Below, piece by piece: positions 11,096 to 23,560 of a stretch of DNA of 64,000 nt. Both the position numbers and the translations under genes were made by a program. Each line of letters opens with the position of its first letter. The stretch's first letter is position 1. The notes beneath the pieces were generated by a model that saw only the letters and a list, made by a program, of their open reading frames with translations, did no database searches and was not told the DNA's origin. Source of the DNA: Haemonchus contortus (Eukaryota > Nematoda > Chromadorea > Rhabditida > Trichostrongylidae); assembly GCA_000469685.2 (NCBI GenBank), contig LS997565.1, positions 35,995,145 through 36,059,144 of the forward strand. Reading direction: 5' to 3'.

Positions 11096-13524
11096 CAAAT
11101 AGGCATTCTAGAAGCCATAGCGATTCTAATGAGAAGTCGAATGAGGGACGCATTCAAAAACGGAATTGATAAATGGAAAGATTTTTTTAAGACTTTTACT
11201 AAAAGCTTCAGCTTTGTACACGTACACTTATACACAGTGTATTTGTCCTTCTAGACGAGCTCCATATCAAATGATCAACTCTGGAGAGATGGACGGCTCC
11301 ATCGATCTTTGGTGGTATTGACCTGACTAAGCGTGTGGTGGTGCACCATATCCTCTTGAAAGGCAAATGGTAAGGGAGGGTCTAGATTGATTGTGGTGAA
11401 ACAGGACGAAAGGAGAAGCACTCAGATCAATACGAACAATGACGATGCCTGCTAATTACTATCATACCACTGGGAGAAGTTCGTCTGGATTAGTTCTATT
11501 TCCCCCTGTTGTTTCTCATACGAATGAACATCAAAGCAAGGCTTCTGTTCTTCGGAACCAGATTTGCAATTTCTACTTTGCTGCCTTCAGAAAGGCGGTT
11601 TACATAGAGCCTAAAGATATATTCCGAACGATTTTGCCATATCTTTTATGACGACAACTGTCGTCAGAAGAAGCTTAAGGAAGTTAGCATTGTTTTGCAA
11701 GGAACTTTTTGAGACATAATCACTCGAAATGTATGGAAACCCTTTTCCTGGAGTACCAACTGCACGGTAACGTTTCCAATAGGTTATCTCCGATCGGTAT
11801 TTCATTGCTCAATAATTATCCCTGAATGATACGACAGTGAGCTTCCCAATCTGGAGCTCTCGAGCCAATTCCGAGAATATGTAAAAGCTTCATTCAATGT
11901 TGGAGCAAACTAGATCCCCACACATCGTGTCATATCTGATTTTTGGAAGTATCAAAAACTATCGGGTTTTTTCTTGAGCCCAAGTTTTACTAGGAGGAAG
12001 TCACAGCTTCCGGAATGCTACTTCATCAAATTGAGTAACCGGCATGGCGAGTTGTTTATGTCTGCCCATGGGAGAACATTGGGAAAGGCGACTAACTTGG
12101 AAGGGCTTAGCAAAAAATAGAGTCACAAGACAACGACAAACAATTCTTGATAAATGTTGGTGAACTCATTCCGTTGGGATTAGCGGATGGAATCGGCTCC
12201 TCAGCACGAATCAGCCAAAAACTAGAGCTTGACAGAATAATTTAGAAACTTTTCAACAACAGACGCTCATCGAAGCCGGATTGATCGGCTGTTTCCTCAC
12301 TCTGGGAATGAGCTTTAACGATGAGCCGTCATTCCATTCTTTTCAGTTTTTCTTTGCCTATGAAATACTTACTGATCGCTCCCTACCCTTTTCTTACTGG
12401 TTTTAGCCCATGCCTTTTCAAGGCTCACTTAGAGAGGGTAAAGCATCGAAATGTCGAATATTGACTTTTTACCCACAAGCCAACCCGTTTAAAATTATTA
12501 TTTAACGATTCGTTCACGAGCATAAACTTACTGACCTGCAAGCATTTTCCATATGGAAAGATATCTGAGCATGGCTAGTACTCTGAGAAAGAAGCGCTTG
12601 AAGTGGAGAGACCACATCGGCACTCCAATCAGAAGACACGTCTGCCAGTGAGCTCTGCATACCATGCATCTGAGAAATTGATATTAACTTTGGATAGCAT
12701 AGCTTTTCGGTAGAGCTTATCGTTCTTGAAAACCCTCAAAGATCAACTTACATAATTATCCTTGCATTTGAGGAAACATGCTTGATGCTGAGCAGCAATC
12801 GGATGGAATAAGCACAGTAGTATAAGGCTTTCAATCATTCTGTTGATCCCTAAACTTCAAATGGAATCATCATCTGTCACTTCAACGGATACTTGGGTAC
12901 CGTATTTCGAACATGTTTTACAGTACTCAGTAAGTAAGAAGACAGTGGGCAAAAGGGTATAACCCAACAGTGTTCAAAGGAGACTTTTCAAGAAAGAGAA
13001 ACATTGCTTAACTATACACCTGTTTCAGAGAAAACAAATGTAGATGAGCTGTAGCAGGTTCAACTATAACTCCTATTTTCCATAAATGGTGTTTAATTGC
13101 GACTTCGCGTTCTGGTATCAAACAAGGATAAACCTACGACCGACAACCTCGAGCAGCAGGATACAATATTTTGAAAATTTCCAAAAATCAACCATTCCAC
13201 CTATAGATACTTCTTCCCTAACTGACGTATTGTCATACCTTTTAAAAAGAGTATTCGCATTACATGGAAAATGAACAGCTCAGTAAACTTTTTTGCTGAG
13301 TCAATGCATATGCAACTTTTTTTCGACTTTCAAGTTTTGCAGACATGTCGGAAAAAACAGTGTGCGCAAAATTGGCGCTCAAGACTCTATGTCATCTGCT
13401 ACTTTGTTCTCAGTGAGGCCCAAAACACTTTGCCATGTCTAAAAAAGTCTAGAAGTTTTGGGGCTTTAATCAATCCTCTTCCGAGGGATGCGCTCACGCA
13501 GTCGACTTCCATTCAGAATCGTAC
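11096..13524. other. Non-coding, nothing recognisable
   Basis: About 2.4 kb with only short ORFs lacking splice context or motifs. I see no transposon ends, tandem repeats or RNA genes here. Confidence 0.4.
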
Positions 13525-13706
13525 TGCGTGTTGAATGCGTATGTGACCTATACAATGACTTGCGGTGGCCAGCCGATGTTCAAGTCGGTGCTTTTGTCCT
13601 CCCAGATCAGTCTGGTACCAATTCACCGACCCCGGAGGATGGCAGGCTTGGTTGGCCTGGTGGAAATCGATCAGGGATTCGCTTACCACTACACCACTTC
13701 CGCCCT
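13525..13706 (-). mobile_element. tRNA-derived SINE copy
   Basis: Read on the minus strand this begins GGGCGGAAGTGGTGTAGTGG, nearly the same head as the 41107 copy. The shared body follows: GGCCAACCAAGCC, GGGGTCGG, TTGGTACCAGA, TCTGGGAGGA and CATCGGCTGGCCACCGCAAG. The box B part of the head is partly lost. Overlapping ORFs at 13488-13761 are shadows of this repeat. Confidence 0.65.
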
Positions 13707-16700
13707 ATTTTGTTATGAAGTTAGTCTAATTGCTTATGATCACCCGTTAGCTCAGTCATAAGAGTTTTGTGAAGTGCTATAGTTTCTCACAAAGACAGAT
13801 AGCATCGGTCTCCTTCTCGCGCAACATTGTACGATTCGAATTGTCTACCAGCCTGGAGGTTTGCTGCGATCGAACTTTTATCGTAAGCTCCGTCATTCAC
13901 TGGGAATTTACCTAAAGAGGCTAGTTCGGATCTGGAACTTGTAGAACATAAACTAGCATAAACGAAGCACCATCACCTGGGTGCAAAAGCACCATGAACA
14001 TGTTCAAGGAGAGGAGAATGAACGGGCCCCAGCATTACCAAATTCCACACACGGTATTTGATTCGGGTGAGCAGCGACTGAACCAACGGAAATATCTTAC
14101 ACCTTACTCTATGAATTTAGAATGTCATACTACGGCACTTTTTCCAAAAATTCACCGTCCTACATAATCGCCCTACATTACCCCAAAGATCGGAAGTATT
14201 GCAAGGAACATTATGAAGAGTTTGTCTGACGTATGAAGATATCCTCCTATTGGAGGCAGCGCTTTTGAGAAAGTGAAGAGTCGCATATTTTGAAAACTAA
14301 CTTATTTATTTCGATTTACCTCAATAGCTAGAAAGATTTGAACGATTAGGCAAAAAGTCAAAGAGCTAGGGTTGAGGTCATATATTCACGAGATGAGGGA
14401 GGAAAGCGTACACTGCAGTGGACATAGATAGATTTGATATTCCGTTGCTATCCTTGGGTAGTATATTGTCGAAAAATTTGTCAAATGCTCGTGACGCTTT
14501 CAAATGATTAAAAGGCACGGAGTGACCAGTCGAAAATTAAGGAGGAAAATAACGCATTGATTTTAGGGGCAAAGTTAGTGCATGGACGAGAGTGATGGAC
14601 ATATTCCAGAGTAGCATGGATTCATGAAAAAGAAAAGAACTGCAGGGGTCGACATAGAATTTCAGAGGACCCGCAATGGATTGTACCAGAATAGGTGATA
14701 CTTCTTAAGATATCTGGCTTTATTCCTGCAATTCCTTCAAACCATGCATTGAAAATTATTAAGCTAAGAAAACTCTAATAATAAAGCCGTGCTCTTGTAG
14801 AAAATGACGGTGGGCGGTAGCAACGACCAGGTAAATAATTTTCTTTTATGTAATGTAAATTTGTAATTATATTGAGGACCCACATGGGCATGGGAATCTT
14901 GAACACTTGTGGGCGTAGTGTCGCTCTGATATCTGGGGCTCGAGAGAGAGCGACTAGAACTGATTTATTCGCTTAGTGCTTTCTTTTAATGTGGGGCACG
15001 AGGAACTCGGGAAGCTTCAGAAGTGAGCGTTGCATCTGTCACGTGGGACGCTGACCCTAGGCCTACGCTGTGGGTGCTGTAGCGCAGACCAATTCAATTC
15101 CCGACAAAGAACGCAACCTCTCCGATAGCCGTGGTTTTTAAGAGTCCATGCGAATCACCTCCTCGAGTGAAAGAGGGTCCTACGAATTCTCCCGTCCTGT
15201 ACATTCATGGAAGTAACTTCCATCTAGCATGGGTTCCGAATTTGGTGATCAATGTTTTGATATGGGCTCAAGTTATCAGAGGCCATGGTTATTGAGAAAT
15301 CTTCTCGAAGATAACATTTCATTCCTATATGGACCAATTCATGGAGCGTTTTAACTCGCTCGACCTCTACACCCTATTTCTTAGACTTGCACCAACCTAT
15401 GCTATATTCGGGTTTATCACATATTCGGATTTTAATATGATCTTTGCATGAAAAAATGCCACTTTATGACAGATATTCCGAAATTCGAGAGAGAAAAAGA
15501 CATCTTCTCAATTGTTTATATGCGATGCTCAACGTTGAGATATAATTCTTCCAAATTTTCTACAGTCCCTGTCAGCCCTCCTCCATTGCGTTTTGTTTAT
15601 CCTCCATATTGAGCGATGGAAATGCAAATGCAAGAACTCTCCAGAAGTGTGGAATTTTTTCGAGTGATAGCATGGAATTTCAAAATTGGAAATGTGGGAG
15701 AATTGTGGTGTGGTGTGGTGTGGTTGCACTTAACGAAAAGAGTTAAAATAGTATTTTTAAACAAAAACCTTGGGTCAAATGAAGAATGGCTGTTCGAAAT
15801 CCGTTGAGTACCAGTGGATATATGGCATTCGACAAATAGGCTGCTCGAATGATGAATAGCTACCACGAATCTCATGGAAAGCCTTTACCCGACAGCTTGC
15901 TTATATGACGCAGTTGAATAGCTTTGGTTGCTCTGAAGAAATCCCGCATGCTGTGTTCATTGAATCGTCACGTCGCAACAACAACTTGCTTTGGTCGAAC
16001 TTGCCAATAAAATTAACACGATGAGGTTTTTCAAACTAAATTCGAATGGAAAAAGCCTATGTATAGGTGCTATATAAAGGGCTACAGTGAATAATTGTGA
16101 TTATCACAGTTGCAAAGTAAAAGCGAAAAGGCGGGTGAAGCTTTCCGCTTTTGATGGCTCTCTTTGATCGCCTATCAGAGTAACTTCCGCATTCCTCCGG
16201 AATCGGTCAATCCAAATCACAATTGTATTTTGGGATGGAAGGACGTAAACACAGGTCCGTTCATATGAGTAATTGTCAAATCCCAGTCTAATGGGTCTGT
16301 ACGCTCAGCCTTTTTTCTGGGTTTGTTTCAGTTTGCAGTTGTTGAGTCTTTTTTTTACAAATTCGCAAAGCAACACTCGACTGTGGAGTCCGACTGGACA
16401 GGCCAGTCACGCCCTATAGTTTGCAGTGCTCTCCACTGAATTTTTGAGAGTAAACTTGCAAACTTGTCCCTACGGTCCCTTAAACCAACCTATTACCATC
16501 GACTATGGCCGAGTCTCCAAATTCTCATTGCGTGCAAAAGGATTGAAAATCTTAGGAAATTAGTCTCAGAAACGGCATGTTCTTCGAGGCGCTGAAGTGC
16601 TTTTCTACACTTGAACATAAAACAAAAAGTCGAATAAGTGCTACCTCCTTCAGGAATCTATTCAAATACGCCTGCCAGAACTAGTTCATGTTAGTTTTTT

Positions 16701-16924
16701 GGCAAGCCGCCTGGGTCCACGGGTCCCTTACCATCGCGGCATTCACAACTGGTTTTCGAAGAATGGCCTGAGCGAATTGTTAGAGCCAATTATTATAACC
16801 TTATGTATTTGCCCTACTCGGGGTCCCATCGATAAATATTTTGACGTCTGTTCCCCATATAGAACACTCGATCGGGTTGAACTCCAACTCCTCACTCAAG
16901 GAGTTGACCCTTAGTCCATTTCGG
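13707..16924. other. Non-coding, nothing firm
   Basis: No supported exon. A tRNA-like phrase (TTAGCTCAGTCATAAGAG, about 13748) with a distant GATTCGAAT (about 13841) could be another SINE but does not fold as a tRNA. A small pentamer run (TGTGG)n lies at about 15705-15724. An ORF at 16699-16914 lacks support. Confidence 0.35.
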
Positions 16925-17140
16925 GCAGATCAAAGCCCAACTTAAAGACAAACGATTCGCGTATATAATTGGTAAAACGAACCTTGCTTATATTACAAGA
17001 GACAGGAGCCGCACCGAAACGCTCCGGTATGGCATCGTAATCAATGCGCTTCAAACACATGACGTTCAGCGCAGTACTTTCTTCCCCACTCCACGGAAGT
17101 ACGCTTTCTCCAGTCACGGCTGAGCACTCTACTCTGCGTA
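16925..17140 (-). pseudogene. Relic of an RTE reverse transcriptase C-terminus
   Basis: The minus-strand frame (part of the ORF 17207-16911) contains RRVECSAVTGE, KRIDYDAIPERFGAAPV and KVRFTNYI. These line up with the C-terminal region of the intact RTE at 44.5 kb, which reads RPVAIYGAECWPATKE, RLDRISNDAIRERFGVAPI and EARLRWYG. Similarity is low but in the same order and spacing. I infer an old, strongly diverged insertion. No ends or target duplication could be defined. Confidence 0.4.
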
Positions 17141-20100
17141 TCACTAACGGGAGGAGTGGTAATTTGATTTTAAGTGCTCTGGTATTTTTTATGGCAGAAA
17201 ACGCCATTCACTGAGCGTCATCCGAATCAAGCTGCACACATGAGCGAGAGCCTCCAAAAACCAAACAGCAGCCTGAGTTACTTCAATACCGTTGCACGTG
17301 TGAGCTCTGTGAGATTCATCTTTTAAAACAGCCCTAAAATTTTCGTGGGAAGGCTCCCATAATCGCATCAATAGGAACTGCGAATGCGAGCAGCCTCAGT
17401 GTATGTACCTCGGTAGAAGTTGGAAGTTTTTGGAGAGTGACTCATTGCCATCTCGACCTGTTGGATTCGAGTAGATTATGCTCACCCTCTCTACGATCTC
17501 TTTGTTGGAGAAGGGAGGGGGGGGGGGGGGACACAGGATCGGGACAAGCGTATCTCTCCTAGGGGAACATTGAGAGCCTTACTCAAGAATGATAAGGCGA
17601 TCTGAACTACATATTACTATTTCTCAAGGTGTTCTCGTAGTAGAGGACGAGTGCCATCAACTACATCGAACTTGCTATGATTGGAAGGAGCTCAAGTAGA
17701 GCGTAATTCGGTAAGTAAGAGCATTGAAAAAAAGGCAGCGACGAGTAGAGAAGGCTATGCTTGCTTTTGACTGAATCGCAACTCCCAGTACATTTGCTAC
17801 CACTTCTTTGGTGAGAACTACACCGAGGGATAAGCAGTCCAGTGGAATTAATGCCCATTTTGAGCCTATTGGATTGCGATAGTTGCAGTATATACACAGA
17901 CACAGCTGCACAATTACTGCATAACGACATAAAAACAGATAGTAAAGTAAGCGACGCTTGCGAGCAAACTCAAAGTTGAAGTGGAATTCCAGAGAGTCCC
18001 ACGTTACTTCACCTTTCGTTTGAGTACGTGTAAAAGTCTGCATGGGTGCCCGTCTCAAGCTGTGATTCTGGCAAGCTACATATGGGCAGATCGTAAATCT
18101 TTTTTCCACTCAAGTTCAGGATACTGTAATCTTTATAGTTAAAAAAGTGAAGGAATCAAGTTCAAAAAATAATCTATTTTGCTGAGTTTGAGAGATGCTG
18201 ATAGAATGGTTAGGCACGCCTGTACCTACACATGGAGCTAGGTGGGGTGGAGAGTTTCTATATCTTTGGAATGATGAATGTTGTTGTTTACCACTTAGCT
18301 ACTCTACAATTCCACGAATTCGCTCTCCTAGGCAAGCAACCATTTTGGGATCCAAAGGGAATAATTACGCTCAAATAATTTTCACCTACAACCTCTAACA
18401 CGTACCATGTCTATGGGTTGTCCTCATGGATAACCCTCAATTTTCCCATCTGCAACCTTCCTGAAAATTCCAAAACCCACTGGTTGAAGCGCAAATATCA
18501 GCTTTAGCCAAACCCTTTCGCTAGGCTCCTATACAGCTCAATAATGTCATTCAGAGAGATCGAGAATTCTCTTCTCCCCAGGGGTTCGAAGATGAGAGAT
18601 GAAGTGGAAGGTGGAAATTCATACCGATTTTTAAAATATAACCTACACAACTCATGGCTAAATCTGTTGGGAAGTGGCAAATCAAATCCCATTCCAGGCT
18701 TTATGAGTTACCATACTTTGTTTACATCCGTCTCATTGCTAATAGTTCACAGAAAAATATTATGTAGCCCCTAAAAACACTTCACAAAAGGTGATTCGTC
18801 AATAGGAGGAATATCTCTGAAGGGATTGAGGCCGGGATGTGACGCAAGCTAACGCTGTTTAACTTCTTTGACCCACTCTCTTCTCCCAAATATAGCACAC
18901 TAGCCATGATGGCTACCCTTTCTCTTGTGAAGAGTGTGGGTAGCATAGCCAATGAGTGTCCAGCCGATCGTTAGCCTGGGTTAGATGATTTTCCTGTGGC
19001 CCGTGCTGGTCTGCAATAGGCGGAGTACTTGCAAGCTAGAATCCTACTTTTAGTGCTCGGGGAGCTCTAAAACTTATGAGTAATCTCTAAAAGTGCATTG
19101 TAAAAAGACCATGTTAACATATGAAGCCACAAGTATTTACATAGAGAAGCTCATAAGAAAGCTCTCTCATAAATGTATTTATCTAATAATTTATGGCTGA
19201 CATTAGGAATTCGAAGTCTCAAAGGCAAGCAAGAGGGTGTTCAACTTTCAGTTCGGCTGCAATTAGCATAATGTGCTAACATTGATGGGTTCAAAAAAGC
19301 CAGTTGGCGGGCAAACCAATGAATTAAAAGTTGTTGGCTCAAATGATCCTGGCTTTAATTGAAGCTCCAAATCCTTGAAGTCAGAGGACGCTTTGTATGT
19401 GTTTCGTGGTCATTACGAGCTTTGTTCAACTTTTACCCAGCAGCCATGGAAATGGAAAATTTGAGCAGGCTCCCAAACCAGAAGACTATGTAAGCCCAAC
19501 GCACAGAATGTCGAGGAATAGCATTTGAGTCTCGACTGAGCTAATGTTCAGCGTCTTCTTTCAAACATGCCTGTTACCATACAAACGACTGATCTGAGAA
19601 TAAGGGTAATTTGTCCAGAGAGGGGCTCGATTCGAATTCGGACAGTTAAAACAGCGCCACGTCCCAGGCTTCACCCCAAACTCGATGTGGCTTGCATCGG
19701 AACGGTTAAGCTATAAAATGTTAAGGGATATACAAGAACAAGAGCGAATAGAAGAAAAGCGGAAAGAGGAAAGAACTAAGACTATCTATCAGTTATATTT
19801 CAAAGTATTCCACAGTTGGGGTATTCAGAGGTGAAGTCGGGGAATGAGTTGAAGAGAAAGGGAGCACCGATATTACTCTATGGTGTGGTAGTGGTAGATT
19901 TCATAGTGTTCGCTGAGCGAAATATCTATCAATCTCTCCAGAGCTAAGTGATGTAACGGTGAATGAGCCAGATTGCGACGGACCCTAGCCACACGAACTA
20001 CAATTCCTCGTTGAAAGGTTGCTCTCTTGGAGTGACGTGACACTTTGTCTTTTTAGCTCCTTTCAACCAGGTAATGAAGCCTTTAACTAGATGATGGTCG

Positions 20101-22701
20101 ATGTCTGTATGTTATGATAAACCCGATCTTTTTGGATATATTCTTATGAGCTGCTTTGAGCCAAAATAATACCAATTAAAACGACACCACGGGGGAGAAT
20201 TTTCTGAGAAGAAAAATTGGACGAGAAATTCTACTTAGCGGCATTAACCCGGATAAAATTTTAAAAAAATTCGCTTGGAAATGAAAAATAGTGTTGGATA
20301 CTTCTGTCATTATCACACCACCACTGTCGCTACCATGCATAACTATAATTGCATGCCTATCCAACGGAACCCTTTCCTTTACTTGTTTACAACTCAAGTA
20401 TTCGTTTCCTAATGTTTCCAGCTATTTCACCTTAAATCCAGGACTTTCCATCTTCGAAAACTAAGCGTACTCGAAATCACATACAGCTTATTTGTCCCAT
20501 CAGCCCTAAACTTGTTGTTGTAGCAGTTGACATCGTTAAAGCGTGAGCAGGTTACCACCTACAGCCGAACATTCACAGAAGTAGTCCACAAGTCTCTATG
20601 GGCAAAATGAGGGCTGCAGACGTTAAGATCTTCTAGAAAATGTGAGGAATATCGGGGTAAGCTTCCAGTTTCTGTGGAACAACAGATGAAGTGATTTAGG
20701 AGAGCGCTGTATAGGCTAGTAGGCGGTGCCGTGACGGAATTTGCTAGCATTTCAACAGCTTGACCTTTGTGCAGCCAAATTGAATCCGATTCTCATGGGA
20801 GCAATTAGCTTGACTGTGAGATACGCTTTACATCACTATGCACGCACAACTTCAAGGGCTTTAATTCCCTTGTGAAAAGGAGATGCCGAAAATCTGACGG
20901 CCAATTTTCGACGCATGAAATATGGGTATGCCATTGTGGGTACAAATGAAGAAGGCGAAACAAAATACTGATTCACTCGGACAGAATAGGGTTGAGATTT
21001 GCTAAGAAGAATAACTGGAGGAGAAAAATTCAAAGATTCCAGGATGAGATGCTTCATTTGCAATACGTAGGAATAATCGGTCCAAAATGCCCATCGATGA
21101 CAAAGAAAAGGAGTGGATTTTAGCAAAAAAACAACTATCAATCTGCCTTTCGGTGAATTTAGCGAATCAGAGCAATGAACTTGGGCTAAGTGTTGGTCTA
21201 GCGCAAGCCGACACATTAATAATTAGCAAGACGTCGGTCGAATTGTCGGCGTACTTACTGAAGGCAAGCGTCTGACAATTGACCAGAAAACTGCCACACT
21301 GACTCGCCGATAAGTTGAAGAGAGAAAACGATTTGTGGGGGGGGGGGGGGCCAAATGGTTGTGTGGTCGATGAGAAGGACGGGATAACTAGTTGCTGGTT
21401 AACCACATGCGGCAATTGAATTCATCCCGAACGAATCATATCGGGATGCTACGGGATTGTTGCTGAAAGAACGCTGTGTCCTTGCTTTGTTCACACCCAA
21501 AATTGCTTTCATGGCTTCACTTGAGAAATTGAATTTGTACGAATTTGAACTGGAAAAAAAACTCGACAAAGGACCTTTGATGATAGCTTCGAGTAGGCAC
21601 GCATTGTTTCTGCACGGGACGTTCACTCACGCCTTTCAGCCACTTTTTCAGCTCGCGCAGGCGTTTCTCAAGGCTTTCTTTCTTGCAAGCCGTTTTCTGA
21701 AGGCGTCAAGGATCCGCTTACATTTCGCTTAAGTTTGCTACAGTAAGTCAATATTAATCCAAAAGCTCGAGGCATTGGATTCATTTAAATAATTGGAGGT
21801 TTAGATAAGGTTTTTCATTACGCGAGAAGAGGAGGGTCTCCGGTTACTGTTGCATCAATGGCTCCACACCGTCCCCAAACTCTTGTTGAGCTCCACACAA
21901 GGTGCTTGGAATCGCTTCCCAACCTCGCATTTATACGCCTTTCTATAAAGCCAGCTCACTGCTGCCATCTATCTCTTAGCATCGAGCCCATTTTCCACAA
22001 GCGTTGAGTGACGGCTCTAAGCTGCATGGTGGCGTATTTCCACGAAGACTAATACGATTCTATTCCAATGACCTCGCAGAAAAACTGGTTTGGACATTAA
22101 GTAAAAACAAAAAAAAGCTGGTTTGTTGTGTGGAAATGCCGTTATTTATCTTCTCGGGGTGAGTGAAAAGGTGATAAAGTGTGGGAGTCTAAGTATCCTC
22201 AAGGAATGGAAATACCTATGCTAAAGAGCATCCAATTTCGATGGAACATTGAGTGAAGTGATTAAGAAAGGCTGCCGAGGCAAGGGCAAGCCGTCATAGA
22301 TCTCACCTTTATTCCTGCAACTTAGCCCTTGTACAGCCGAGTCCTGTTCTCATAAAGGAATAGGTAAGCTCAGAAAATTGAACCACTGAAATTCAGTGAA
22401 CAGTGTGAATTACGAAGGCAGGATTATCATGAAGTTATTGCTCGACACATTACCCCAAAAGAAGTTTGAGGACTGAAAAACTAAGACTTAAGAGTATTAA
22501 GGAAGGGGAGGAGGCAAGGGGTTTTTAGTAGCGTAAGTGATGAAAAGCCCGGGCCCGGAAAGAAGATGTACGGGTTCCATTCCCGTCGAGAACGAAGTTT
22601 TGCTTCTAACACGTCATGCTCGAGACTTTCGCATCGCGAAGTACACTGAAATAACGGCAGTTCAAAAGAAAACGTCGTGTTGGAAAACATTCATTTAAGG
22701 T
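17141..22701. other. Long non-coding stretch with two poly-G tracts
   Basis: About 5.5 kb without a supported gene. Uninterrupted G runs occur at 17517-17530 (14 G) and 21337-21350 (14 G). The longest ORFs (18109-17675 minus, 21216-20836 minus, 21457-21732 plus) have no motifs, no splice context and skewed composition, and I treat them as chance. A box-B-like GATTCGAATTC near 19629 is isolated. Confidence 0.4.
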
Positions 22702-22934
22702 CTAGGAGGGATTCGTAATATCAAGCCACGTCTTGCATAGAAGAAGTGTAGGCATCGAAAATCGCCTATGAACTTCAGGTAGTTGGTGTGCAGAAACCTG
22801 CTGGAATCGAACACTTAGACTATCTTTCTGGGGAAAGTTTCTTTTGAGGTCGTCTAGAGTGGAGTCAAGTGGTTGGCTGCAGACTTGTGTTGAGCTGCTC
22901 GCGGAACTATAATCAGAGGTCGATGCGAGAATTC
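22702..22934 (-). CDS. Candidate terminal exon, serine-rich, unknown
   Basis: After an acceptor (TTCCACTACAG) the minus strand is open for 76 codons plus two bases and ends with TAG at 22704-22702. The peptide starts ILASTSDYSSASSSTQVCSQ and continues LDSTLDDLKRNFPQKDSLSV, which looks like a disordered Ser-rich region before a charged segment. An alternative donor (CAG-GTTTCT) at 22797 would end the exon at 22798. A possible 30-base exon upstream (23436-23407, TWDDPNIVEL, between TCTACAG and GTAAGT) could belong to the same gene. No family recognised. Confidence 0.33.
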
Positions 22935-23459
22935 CTGTAGTGGAATTTATGCAAAACACTACCTTTCATTCTTCCAAGATCCCCTGACGTAGTGGTTGAA
23001 AGACTCGAATGAGCTTGCTGGATCTCGTCATCTCAATTCCACTAAGGCTATAAGGTTTCCCAGGTATATATCTATATCTAGCACTCTACCGTATTTATTA
23101 CGTTGCCCTATTCCCTGCAACACCTCTTAAAATATTTTATGCAACATTTATGCGCTGACACCAGTTTTCTTGTATAACCTCAAGGGAATAATCTCTAACG
23201 AAAAGTTATAGCCCAAACGATCCACGTATGCAACAATCTGCACCCTTCGAGAACGATAGAGAACCCTAATAGCAGGTCACTAGGGCTTTCAACAAACTAT
23301 GCTTTGAGTTTTAACATAATAAAATACCTTACTTCGACAAATCAATTGCTCTTATTCCTGATATTCCATCAGGTTTGGCCGCGCGAAGACGACATGTTGT
23401 ACTTACCAATTCTACTATGTTGGGATCATCCCACGTCTGTAGACCATACTCACAATCCT

Positions 23460-23560
23460 TAAAGGCACAGTTCACGATAAAAATGGTCTCTGAGATTTTC
23501 CTACAGTATGGATTTGAGGCTTCCCCTTACACCATATCTGTCGCTATAAGGGCAAAAAAC
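23460..23560 (+). repeat. Dispersed repeat, partial copy
   Basis: AAGGCACAGTTCACGATAAA followed by AATGGTCTCTGAGATTTTCC recurs, inverted, near 59286-59222 (AAGGCACTGTTCACGATAAA, then AATGGTTTCGGAGATTTGC). Its first 20 bases also recur at about 58777 on the plus strand. This looks like a common non-coding transposon remnant. Confidence 0.5.

Noticed and set aside
13745..13860. tRNA gene with box A TTAGCTCAGT
   Set aside because: Box A to box B distance is too great and no cloverleaf forms.
17675..18109. 144-codon minus ORF
   Set aside because: Long, but with no domain, no splice context and Cys/Leu/Tyr-rich patches like random AT-rich DNA.
20836..21216. 126-codon minus ORF
   Set aside because: No motif or splice signals; composition typical of a chance frame.
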